64,000 bases of DNA, from positions 8,262,501 through 8,326,500 of the forward strand of contig NZ_CP012670.1 of the NCBI RefSeq assembly GCF_004135735.1, written 5' to 3'. The DNA comes from Sorangium cellulosum. Lineage in GTDB: Bacteria; Myxococcota_A; Polyangia; Polyangiales; Polyangiaceae. The translations under genes were made by a program, and so were the position numbers. Below, one piece after another: positions 52,165 through 62,494 of this stretch. The notes below the pieces were generated by a model. The model had not been told where the DNA came from. It was given only the letters and a program-made list of their open reading frames with translations, and did not search any database. The stretch's first letter is position 1. The number at the start of each line of letters is the position of its first letter.

Positions 52165-55100
52165 TCAGCGGCCGAGCCGCACGACGATGTCCCTGTCGAT
52201 CGCGCTGTCGACCGCGCGCGCGAACCGCTGAAACCGCGGGTAAGCGTCGGGCTGCACGCGGCCCGCCGGCACCTCCAGGAAGCGATCGAGGAGCAGCGCG
52301 CCCCCGTCGAGGCGATCGTTCACCCGCACGACGCGCCCCTCGTTTTCCGTCGAGGTCGGAGACAGCTTGGTGATCACGCGCGCTCCCGGGGGGAGCTTCA
52401 CGCGGAGCCGCACCTCCGAGCGGGTCGCGATCTGCTCGGAGAGGTAGAGCGGCGTCTCCCGGGTGGGCAGGCTGGCGAGGCCGGACATGCGGACGCGGAA
52501 CGGCGGCGAGAGGACGAGCTCCGCGCCCTGCGCGCGCGCGAAGCTCGCGACCGTGAGCTTCATCTGCAGGACGAGCGGCCGGTCGAGATCGGTCAGCGCC
52601 TTGATCTGGAGGTCCACGAGCCGCGCCCCCGGCACCATCTGGGGCAGGAGCCGCGACTCGACCGCGTCCCGGATCTGCGCGTCGGGGAGCGACTCCAGCG
52701 CGGAGCGCAGCGCGATCGCGAGCTTGCCCTCGTAGCGCTGCTCGATCGCGAGCGAGGCCGAGCCGTTCGCCGCCACCTCGGCGACGCCCTCGGTGACCAC
52801 GCCGTCGTGCGCGCCGGACGAGGGCGTCACCTCGCGCGGCGCGCCGGGCCTGAGCACGATCGCCGGCTGGCCGCGGAGGGAGCTCGGCAGGTAGCCGTAC
52901 GGCGCGAACTTGTCGCCGACGAGCATCCAGCGCGCCGCGCCCTCGCCCGGCCCCTCGGACGTGTCGACGCGCACCGCGAGCGCGTTGAACGTCTCCGCCT
53001 CGCTCATCGGCCCGCGCGGCGGCGCGGTGAGCCGGTCGCGCACGACGCCGTAGCCCGCGTCGATCCCGAGCAGGCGGCAGAGGTAGAGGAACGCCTCGGT
53101 CCGGTTGCCGCTCTTGCCGATGACGACGCGGCGGCCGTCGCTCTCGCGCCCCGCCTCGACGTTGGCGAGCACCCAGCGGTAGATCCGGCGCGCCTGCTCG
53201 TCCTTCGACGGCGCCGCCCCGCGGCCCCCGCCCGGCGCGGCGGGCGCGGCGCTCTTCCCCTCGCCGCCCGGCGCGGCGGGCGCGGCGCTCTTCCCCTCGC
53301 CGCCCGGCGCGCCGCCCTTCCCCTCGCCGCCGCCCGCGGCCGCGCCGCCGGCCTCCTTCGCGAACGCGATCGACCGGGCGACGCGCACGAGGCGCGGATC
53401 GCGCGGCGTCTCGTCGGCCGCCGCGTCGATCATGCGGGCGATCGTGTTCTCCAGGGTGATGCCCCAGCCGACGCGGACGTTCGGGAGGAACTCGGCGATG
53501 GGCGCGCTCGCCGGCTCCTCCGGGAGCGCGGGGCTCTTGTCCACGCGGTAGCGGCGGGTGATGAGCGCGCCGGACTCGACGATCTCCGGCGCGGGGACCG
53601 CCCCGGAGGTCTCCACGTCGAGCGGCCGGCTCTTCGGCGACACGATGACGAGCTCGCTCCGCCAGTAGGGGATCTTCTCCTCGCGGAAGTACCAGCGCGG
53701 GCCCTGGAACGTGAGGCCGCCCTGGCCGTCGCCGCGCAGGATGAAGAGGTTCTCGACCTCGATGTAGTCGCCCACCTCGAGGTGCGGCATCGTCACGGTC
53801 GGCTTGTCCTCGATGAGCTCCGGCTCGTGGATCGTCCCGTCCCGCTTGATGGTGCGGAGCTTGAGCACGAGCCCCTCGGGCATGCGCTGCTCGGCGTGCT
53901 CCTGGATCGCCTCGCGCGACTGGATGCGGAGGATCTCGTGCTGGAGCATCCGCGCCGAGCCGTCCTCGTGGATCCACAGCGCCGCGTAGTCGAGCACGCG
54001 CGCCGCGGTGCCGGGCATGGCGTCGCCCGAGGCCTCGTGCTCGGCGATCACCTTCCTCGCGTCGAGCCGGAAGGGGCTGAGCTCGGTCGTGCCGTCGATC
54101 AGCTCGATCGCGTCGCGCAGGCCCGAGGTGTCGGCGCCGGTGCGGATCGCCTCGATGAGCGCCTTCTGCAGCGCGTCGCGCTCCCCCCGCGCGAAGCGCG
54201 CGTCCGCGAGCGCGAGGCGCGCGCTCGCGTCGTCGGGCGACCGCGCGAGGGCGCGCTCGAGCTGCTCGAGCGACTCGGCGCGCCGGCCGGCGCGCGTCAG
54301 GAGATCGGTGATGCGGCGGGCGATGTCCTTGCGGTCCTTGCGGAGGGCTCCGAGGCGCCGGAGCTCCCGGATCGCCGCGTCGTAGTCGCGCCGCTCGATC
54401 GCCCGCTCCAGCTCGATCTCGGCGTCCGGATCGAGCGCGCGGATGCGGGCGGCGACGGCGTCCGCCTCGGCGACGCGCCCCTCGGCCTCGTGGAGGCGGA
54501 GGAGCGCGCCCAGGACCTCGAGGTCGTCCGGAAAGCGGGCGGCGGCCTCCTTGACGGTACGGACGTGCTCGACCCGCCAGCCGAGCCGGGAGTACATCGC
54601 CGCGAGCGTCTTCACGATGTGGGGCACCTCCCGGAACCGGTCGGCGAGGGCCTCGACCTTGCGGGTGACCTCCGGCAGGCCGACCTTGTCGGCCTCCTCG
54701 AGCGCGAGCCAGAAGCGCGGGTACCAGAGCTCCGGGTCCCTCTCCGCGGCGCGCGCGCGCACGTCCTGCACGAGGTCGCGCCCGTCGGACGCCGGGAAGA
54801 TCGGGTCCTTCTCGAGGAAGACCGCCTGCATGGCGAGCGCGGTGCCGGTGGCGCGCGCCGGATCCGCGACGAGCGGCTCGATCAGCACCGAGCTCACGTC
54901 GTCCTGGCCCTCGAGGTGCGCGATGTAGGCCGCGAGGAACCGGGCGATCGGGTCGCTCAGGTCGCGCTCGGCGCGCGGCGCCCCGCGCAGGCCGCGGGCG
55001 CGCGCCACCTTCGGGGTGGGCTGCGGCAGCACCCCGAGCGCCGCGAGGAACGGCTCGATGGGGTTGGGATCCGGGAGGACCTCGGGGGGGAGGAGCGAGT

Positions 55101-56253
55101 ACGGCGGCGCCGGGTCGGCGGAGGTGGGCACGCCGAGCGGCGTGCCGTCGGGCGCCATCAGCCGGATGGACGTCTCGGCGCCGCCGACGCGGGCGAGGAT
55201 GCGGTGGCGGCCGGCGCCGAGGCGCAGGCGCGCGCCGAACCTCGGCCAGATGCCCCACTGCTTCGTGTCGCGGGTCAGCACCTCGACGTCGTCCACGAGG
55301 ATGGCGAACGCCCCCTGGACCGCGACGATGAGCTCGCGCTCGACGGGCAGGTCGACGAACGTCTCGACGTAGAAGACGCCGCCCCGCCACCCGGCGCCGG
55401 CCGCCCCGTCCGGCGCGACCGCGGAGAGCTGGCAGCCGCGGCGCTCGGCGCCGAGGACGCGCGGGGGATCGGCGCGGCGCGGGTCGCGCGGGAACACGGG
55501 GGGCCAGGGGCCGGCGCGCTCCGCGTCGTAGTGCACGCGGTGGTCGCTCTCGGCGAGGTGGCCGAACGGCCCGGCGAAGCGGGCGTCCTCGATGCAGCCG
55601 TAGCGGCGCGCCGCGAGGTCGACGAGCGGCGCGGCGGGCCCGCTCGGCGCGGCGCCGCTCCGGGACGCGGCGGCCACCTCGTCGGGCAGCCCCTCGATGC
55701 TCCACCACTCGACGAGCTCGCCGCGCGCGCGCCAGCCGAGGTGGAGCGGATGATCGATCGCGCGCAGGACGACCTCGCGGGCCTTCTCCCAGAGGCCCGC
55801 GACGCTGGAGCGGAGGGCGAGCAGGTGGTTCGCGGCGAACCAGCCGACGAGCGGGGCGTCGGGGTGCGCGCTCACCCGCGCGGCGGCGAGCGCGTCGAGG
55901 TAGGCCATGGCCGCGCGCGCGTTGCGGCCGTGGCCCTCGTCGTCGATGGCGCGCCCGAGCGACGCGAGCATGGTCTTTGCGCCGAGCTCGTCGAGGCGCT
56001 TGCGCGCCGCCTTGACCCCCGCGGGCGTGCCGCCCGGGACGAGGAGCTCGCCGAGCAGCCAGCGGCCGACGACCTCGCCGTCGGTCGCGTGGGCGCCGGC
56101 TTCGCGGAGCGAGGCGATGGGGTCGGGCGCGCGGGGTGCGGAGGCCGCGCCGCAGGCGCCGAGCGCGAGGGCCAGGGTGGCGGCGCCGGCGAGGCGGAGG
56201 AGCGTGGAGAGGGGGCGGCCGAAGCGGCGGCCGAGGGGGCGGGGAGCGCGCAT
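52165..56253 (-). CDS. DUF3857/transglutaminase-fold lipoprotein with TPR-like region
   Basis: 1,362 residues from ATG 56253. The Arg-rich N-terminus and LALALGAC lipobox make it a lipoprotein. A helical TPR-like region spans roughly residues 480-730 (LEQLERALARSPDDASARLA). DUF3857 follows (from about 755, LWIHEDGSARMLQHEILRI to VGDYIEVENLFIL). Then a transglutaminase-fold domain (from about 1019, IYRWVLANVEAGRESDGRRV) and a beta-rich C-terminus. The usual catalytic Cys in GxC is replaced: the sequence is GKSGNRTEAFLYLCRLLG, so it is probably non-enzymatic. A GGEGKSAAPAAP repeat spacer sits before it. Such proteins are thought to scaffold envelope complexes (inference). Confidence 0.85.
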   Translation of the reverse strand: MRAPRPLGRRFGRPLSTLLRLAGAATLALALGACGAASAPRAPDPIASLREAGAHATDGEVVGRWLLGELLVPGGTPAGVKAARKRLDELGAKTMLASLGRAIDDEGHGRNARAAMAYLDALAAARVSAHPDAPLVGWFAANHLLALRSSVAGLWEKAREVVLRAIDHPLHLGWRARGELVEWWSIEGLPDEVAAASRSGAAPSGPAAPLVDLAARRYGCIEDARFAGPFGHLAESDHRVHYDAERAGPWPPVFPRDPRRADPPRVLGAERRGCQLSAVAPDGAAGAGWRGGVFYVETFVDLPVERELIVAVQGAFAILVDDVEVLTRDTKQWGIWPRFGARLRLGAGRHRILARVGGAETSIRLMAPDGTPLGVPTSADPAPPYSLLPPEVLPDPNPIEPFLAALGVLPQPTPKVARARGLRGAPRAERDLSDPIARFLAAYIAHLEGQDDVSSVLIEPLVADPARATGTALAMQAVFLEKDPIFPASDGRDLVQDVRARAAERDPELWYPRFWLALEEADKVGLPEVTRKVEALADRFREVPHIVKTLAAMYSRLGWRVEHVRTVKEAAARFPDDLEVLGALLRLHEAEGRVAEADAVAARIRALDPDAEIELERAIERRDYDAAIRELRRLGALRKDRKDIARRITDLLTRAGRRAESLEQLERALARSPDDASARLALADARFARGERDALQKALIEAIRTGADTSGLRDAIELIDGTTELSPFRLDARKVIAEHEASGDAMPGTAARVLDYAALWIHEDGSARMLQHEILRIQSREAIQEHAEQRMPEGLVLKLRTIKRDGTIHEPELIEDKPTVTMPHLEVGDYIEVENLFILRGDGQGGLTFQGPRWYFREEKIPYWRSELVIVSPKSRPLDVETSGAVPAPEIVESGALITRRYRVDKSPALPEEPASAPIAEFLPNVRVGWGITLENTIARMIDAAADETPRDPRLVRVARSIAFAKEAGGAAAGGGEGKGGAPGGEGKSAAPAAPGGEGKSAAPAAPGGGRGAAPSKDEQARRIYRWVLANVEAGRESDGRRVVIGKSGNRTEAFLYLCRLLGIDAGYGVVRDRLTAPPRGPMSEAETFNALAVRVDTSEGPGEGAARWMLVGDKFAPYGYLPSSLRGQPAIVLRPGAPREVTPSSGAHDGVVTEGVAEVAANGSASLAIEQRYEGKLAIALRSALESLPDAQIRDAVESRLLPQMVPGARLVDLQIKALTDLDRPLVLQMKLTVASFARAQGAELVLSPPFRVRMSGLASLPTRETPLYLSEQIATRSEVRLRVKLPPGARVITKLSPTSTENEGRVVRVNDRLDGGALLLDRFLEVPAGRVQPDAYPRFQRFARAVDSAIDRDIVVRLGR

Positions 56254-56517
56254 CGGCTCGGTCCTTAGCGCGGGCGACCGCGTGCGCACAGGTGCCCCGC
56301 GCGGCGCGCGGGTCGAGCGGCTGGCCTGCATGGGGGAAAACCGCGAGGGGCGCAGGGGGACGCGAGGGAAAGAGGACACTTCGTGTCCTTCTGGCAGCGT
56401 CCTTGCCCATCCTTGCCGTGGACGCCGCCGCCCTCGCGCCGCTCACGCCCGCGGAGCGGCCTCAGGACCGGGGCCGCCGGCTCCGGGCCTGGCCGCGGCT
56501 CCGGTCCTGACCGCGGC

Positions 56518-58941
56518 TCAGGCGCCGGCTTCGACCGCGTTGGCGACCTGCTGGAGGAGCACCGCCTGCTCGATCACCTCGGGCGGCACCCCCACATCCT
56601 CGCGCACCACGCCCGCGTCCTCCGGGACCGCGCTTGCATCCTGGCGTCCCGCGCCCACGTCGTCGCACGGCGGCGCGCTCACGTTCTCGCACGCCGCGCC
56701 CTCACGCTCCGCGCTCGCGCCCTGCGGCGCAACCCCCTCCGCGCTCACGCCCGGCTGCGCGGCGCCCTCCGCGCTCACGCCCTGCTGCTGCGCGGCGACC
56801 TCCTGCGCGGCGCCCTCCGCGCTCACGCCCGGCTGCTGCGCGGCGCCCTCCTGCGCGGCGCCCTCCGCGCTCACGCCCTCCGCGCTCGCGCCCTCGCGCT
56901 CCGCCGCCCTGCGCAGCGCCGCGATCTCCGCCTGCGCGGCGATGAGCGCCTGCTCCAGCTCCGCATGCAGCGCCGCGGGCGAGCCGGCCGCGTCGCGCGC
57001 GTCGGCGAGCTCGCGCTCGAGCTGCGCGATCTTCCAGCTCGCCGCGCGCAGATCGGCCTCGCTCGCGGCGGCGCTCCGCGCCAGCGCGTCGAGCTGCTGC
57101 CGCAGCGCCTCCACCGCGTCGCCCGCGCCGGAGGCCGCCGGGAGGATGCCGCCCGCGCCGCCGCCCGCCGCCTGGCCCGGTCCGCCGCGATCGGCCGTGA
57201 CCGCCGTGAAGACCGTCCCGAGCTCGTCCACGAGCTCCTTGCCCACGCGCTCGCTCTCGAGCAGCTGCGCCTTGAGCGTCGCGATGACGTGGCCCCGCTC
57301 GCGCAGCGCCTCCTCCAGGCCCGCGATCTCGGCGGCCGCCGCCTCGCCGGCGTCGCGCTTCTCGAGCTCGGCGTTCCGCTTCTCCAGGGAGACGACGCGC
57401 TGCTCCAGATCGACGATCCGCGTCTCGAGCAGCAGCCTGCGCGCCTCGAGCGCGCCCCGCTGGTCCTCCAGCGCGCGGTTGTCCCGCTCGAGCCGATCCG
57501 CGCGCTCCTTCAGCCGGTCGCGCTCGCGCGCGGCCTCGGCGCGGGCGGCCTCGAGCTCCTGCAGCTTCGCCGCCGCGCGCCGCGCCTCGTCCAGCGCGCG
57601 CTCGCTCTCCTGCGCGCGCTTGCGCGCGGCGTCCCGCTCCGCCGTGAGCTTCGAGAGCTCCCGCCGCGCCCCCGCGGCGGCGGCCTCGAGCTGCTCCACG
57701 CGGGCCGCGAGCGCCGGATCGGGCGGCGCGACCGCGGGCCTCGCCTCGATCTCGGCGATCCGGGCGCGCGCGGCCTCGAGCTCGACCGTGGCGGCCTCGA
57801 GGCGGTCGCGGGCGCCGGCGATCTCCGGCTTGTTGCGGATCATGCCGAGCTCGAGCTCCACCTTGGTCCGCAGCCGCTTCTCGTCGTCGAGCTGCTTGGC
57901 GAGCCGGGTCGCGCGGTCGCGCTGGCCGCGGAGCTCCTCCTCCATGTCGCGGATCTGGTGGGTGAGGCGCTCGGCGCGGACGTGGGCGTCGCCCGCCCGG
58001 GCCTCGATCTCCCGGAGGCGCGCCCCCTTCGCGCCGAGCTCGGCCTCGACCTCGGCGAGGCGCGCGGCCGTGGCGACCGCGCTCTCGGCGCGCGCCCCGG
58101 CGTCCTCGCGGTCGCGCTGGTGGCGGGTGCGCAGCTCGGCGAGCTCGCCCCCGAGCCGGGCGGCGAGCCCCTGGGCCTCGTGGAGCGCCTCGGGCGGGGC
58201 GCCGGCGCCCGCGGCCGGGAGCTCGGCGAACGGCAGCTCGATCACGGCGAAGGCGTCGAGCCGGGGCAGGCGCTCGCCGGCCACGACGATGAACCACTCC
58301 GGCTCCTCGGACCCGTCGAGGATCGACGTGTCGACGCTGACCTCGGGCTCGCCCTTCGGCGCGAACTCCGCGACCGTGTAGCCGACGAACGGCGCCTGGC
58401 CGATCATCCGGACCTGCTTGAACTGGAGCGCCACGAGGTCGTAGAGCGCGTAGTAGCCGGGCGCCGCCCCGCGGCGCGCCCCGGCGGGGAGGAGCCCCCG
58501 GGCGACGTCCGGGTTGGGCGACGCGATGACGGCGGCGCCGCTCGCGGCGGTGAGGCGGCGGGCGCGCCGGAGGAGCTCGGCCTGGTCGCTGAAGATCGAG
58601 AGATCGGGGACGACGAGGGTGTCGAAGGCGCCGTCGCGCACGCCGAGGTCGCCGTCGAACACGGCGAAGCTCGGGTGCGGCTGCCTGGAGGGCGCCGACC
58701 GGGCGAGCTTCTCCGCGACGCGCGCGGCGTCCGGGTCATAGGCGTGGACGAGGCGGGCTCCGCGCTGGAGCAGCCGCTCGGCGAGGCCGATCGTGGCGTC
58801 GCCCAGGACCGCGACCCGTCGGCCGCGCACGAGCGGCTCGAGGTAGGCGCTCAGCACCAGCGAGGGGTGGAGCGCGGCGGCGGCGGCGGCGGCGGCGGGC
58901 CGCGGCGAGCGCGCGGCGGCGAGGGAGGACTCCGACGTCAT
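56518..58941 (-). CDS. Rossmann methyltransferase-like domain with long coiled coil
   Basis: 807 residues from ATG 58941 (MTSESSLAAARSP). N-terminal 240 residues look like a class I methyltransferase fold: VRGRRVAVLGDATIGLAERL, LVHAYDPDAARV and DTLVVPDLSIFSDQAELLRR, but the glycine loop is weak. A long coiled coil spans about residues 250-660 (ELGAKGARLREIEARAGDAH, RLERDNRALEDQRGALEARR). The tail is low complexity with repeated SAEGAAQ and AAQQQGV units. Cytoplasmic. Myxobacteria use similar coiled-coil scaffolds in polarity and motility (family background), but a link to that is unproven here. Confidence 0.8.
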   Translation of the reverse strand: MTSESSLAAARSPRPAAAAAAAALHPSLVLSAYLEPLVRGRRVAVLGDATIGLAERLLQRGARLVHAYDPDAARVAEKLARSAPSRQPHPSFAVFDGDLGVRDGAFDTLVVPDLSIFSDQAELLRRARRLTAASGAAVIASPNPDVARGLLPAGARRGAAPGYYALYDLVALQFKQVRMIGQAPFVGYTVAEFAPKGEPEVSVDTSILDGSEEPEWFIVVAGERLPRLDAFAVIELPFAELPAAGAGAPPEALHEAQGLAARLGGELAELRTRHQRDREDAGARAESAVATAARLAEVEAELGAKGARLREIEARAGDAHVRAERLTHQIRDMEEELRGQRDRATRLAKQLDDEKRLRTKVELELGMIRNKPEIAGARDRLEAATVELEAARARIAEIEARPAVAPPDPALAARVEQLEAAAAGARRELSKLTAERDAARKRAQESERALDEARRAAAKLQELEAARAEAARERDRLKERADRLERDNRALEDQRGALEARRLLLETRIVDLEQRVVSLEKRNAELEKRDAGEAAAAEIAGLEEALRERGHVIATLKAQLLESERVGKELVDELGTVFTAVTADRGGPGQAAGGGAGGILPAASGAGDAVEALRQQLDALARSAAASEADLRAASWKIAQLERELADARDAAGSPAALHAELEQALIAAQAEIAALRRAAEREGASAEGVSAEGAAQEGAAQQPGVSAEGAAQEVAAQQQGVSAEGAAQPGVSAEGVAPQGASAEREGAACENVSAPPCDDVGAGRQDASAVPEDAGVVREDVGVPPEVIEQAVLLQQVANAVEAGA

Positions 58942-59210
58942 GGTCTCGTCCTTTACGGCGCGAGGGCCCGGGAGTCCACAAACCCACGACCCCACGCCGA
59001 CAAACCCGCGCCCCACCACCCCACCCCGCGAGCCCGCGAGCCTGCGTCGGCCTGGAGCGCGAAGCCTGCGCCGGGAGGGGGCCGTGGGGGGTGGGAGGGA
59101 GGGGGTGGGAGGGAGGGCGTGGGCGGGGGTGGGCGGGAGGGCGTGGAGACAGACAAAATCATCAATGATTTTCGCCCGATGAGAGCCTTGCTACCCGGGC
59201 GCGGCGGCGG

Positions 59211-60368
59211 TCAGCGGATCACGGTCTCGCAGCCGAGGAGGATCTGGATCCTCGCGGCGGACGCGCTCCTCGCGGCCTCGCACGTGGCCGGGCAGAGCGT
59301 CAGCGCGGTCGGGCGGTCCGGGTCGTCATAGCGCCACCCCGGACCGTCGCAGCCCGGGCTTTGCGGCAGGACCTCCTGCGGGGCGCCGTCGAGCGCGAAC
59401 AGCACGTTGACGTCGCGGAACGAGACCTGCCCGCCGGCCACCTGGGAAGGGATCTCGAGCTCGCACGGGAGCGCCTGGCCTGTGACCTTCGCGAGCGCGT
59501 TCTGGAACTCGGCGGCGGTGTTGGTCGCCCCGACGAGCACGGCGGCGTCGGTGCCGCCGGCGGCGGCGATCTGGTGGGCGATGCGCTGGTCGACGCCGGG
59601 GAGGCCGATGACGAAGGTGCGCACCGGCGGGAGGCCGTTCACGCCGTCCGCGCCCGCCCTCGCGAGCGCCGCGATGGCGGCGGGGTCCTCCGGATCGACG
59701 GCGCCGCACCGGTCCGCGGGCCCCTGCGGCTGCCCGTCGGTGACGAGCAGCACGGCGGAGGCCTGGCCCGGATGGTTCTTCGCCACCTCGCTCCCCATGA
59801 GGATCGCGCCGCCGAGCGCCGGATAGATGGGCGTGCTCAGGCCGTCCGGCGACTCGGCCTCGATGGTCTCGATGATCGCGGGCGCGTTGTCCGGCAGCGG
59901 ACCGAACGGGACGAGCGGGGTCATGTACGCGAATTGATCGCACGCCGGCGCCGCGTCCGCGTCGCGCGGGAAGAAGCGCAGCGCCACGCGCACGCCGGCG
60001 AACCTCGCGCCGTTGACGAACGCCGTCAGCCCGGCCTTGGCGCTCTCCCATTGATCGCCCGTCATCGAGGACGACTTATCCATCATGATGTAGAGATTGA
60101 GCGGGACGATGACCGCCTCCTCCGTGACGAGCCCACAGGCAGCGTCCGGGTCGAGCGGGACCTCCGCGGGCGCGTCCCCCAGCAGGCCAGCATCCGGCTC
60201 GGGGTCTCCCCCCGAATCGAGGTCTCCTCCCGGGCCGGCACCTTCCGCCGGGGACATCGAGCCATCGATCCCCGAGTCCGGGGCGCAGGCGCCGTGGAGC
60301 CCGGCGGCGGCGAGTCCAAGCAAGCAGGCGAGCGGGACGTGATGGAGCGATGGATGACGCATTGGCAT
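59211..60368 (-). CDS. von Willebrand factor A domain lipoprotein
   Basis: 385 residues from ATG 60368 (second ATG at 60362). Lipobox LHGAC with Cys28. A Gly/Asp/Pro-rich spacer precedes the VWA domain. The MIDAS motif DKSSSMTGDQW (DxSxS) near residue 96 follows the strand PLNLYIMM. Later VLLVTDGQPQG and the AIAALARAGADGVNGLP helix complete the fold. The domain is a metal-dependent adhesion or binding module. The C-terminal 110 residues with four Cys (PCELEIPSQVAGG, SPGCDGPGWRY, CPATCEAARS) form a small extra domain common in myxobacterial VWA lipoproteins. Confidence 0.87.
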   Translation of the reverse strand: MPMRHPSLHHVPLACLLGLAAAGLHGACAPDSGIDGSMSPAEGAGPGGDLDSGGDPEPDAGLLGDAPAEVPLDPDAACGLVTEEAVIVPLNLYIMMDKSSSMTGDQWESAKAGLTAFVNGARFAGVRVALRFFPRDADAAPACDQFAYMTPLVPFGPLPDNAPAIIETIEAESPDGLSTPIYPALGGAILMGSEVAKNHPGQASAVLLVTDGQPQGPADRCGAVDPEDPAAIAALARAGADGVNGLPPVRTFVIGLPGVDQRIAHQIAAAGGTDAAVLVGATNTAAEFQNALAKVTGQALPCELEIPSQVAGGQVSFRDVNVLFALDGAPQEVLPQSPGCDGPGWRYDDPDRPTALTLCPATCEAARSASAARIQILLGCETVIR

Positions 60369-60590
60369 GTCGTCCGGCGAGGGTGCGAAGGAGAATGACG
60401 AGAGGCGCGGACGATAGACTACCGAACTGGGCGGCAGGAGCGAGCGCGAACGCACGCAATCGTGAGCTAGCTTGCGCGGACACCGCACCACGGCGGCATC
60501 GGCCCAAGCGGCCTGAAACGTGCCGCACGGATCGATACGATTGCGAGACAAAGTCTTTCCGCGCGACGAGCGAAGGTGCAGTATTGCGAC

Positions 60591-62471
<1,881 letters not shown>

Positions 62472-62494
62472 CCAGCGCCGCGCGGATCGAGGAG

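Noticed and set aside
52807..56268. Plus-strand open frame of over 1,000 codons antisense to the DUF3857 gene
   Set aside because: Arg/Gly/Ala-rich shadow; the minus strand has signal peptide, TPR-like and DUF3857 sequence.
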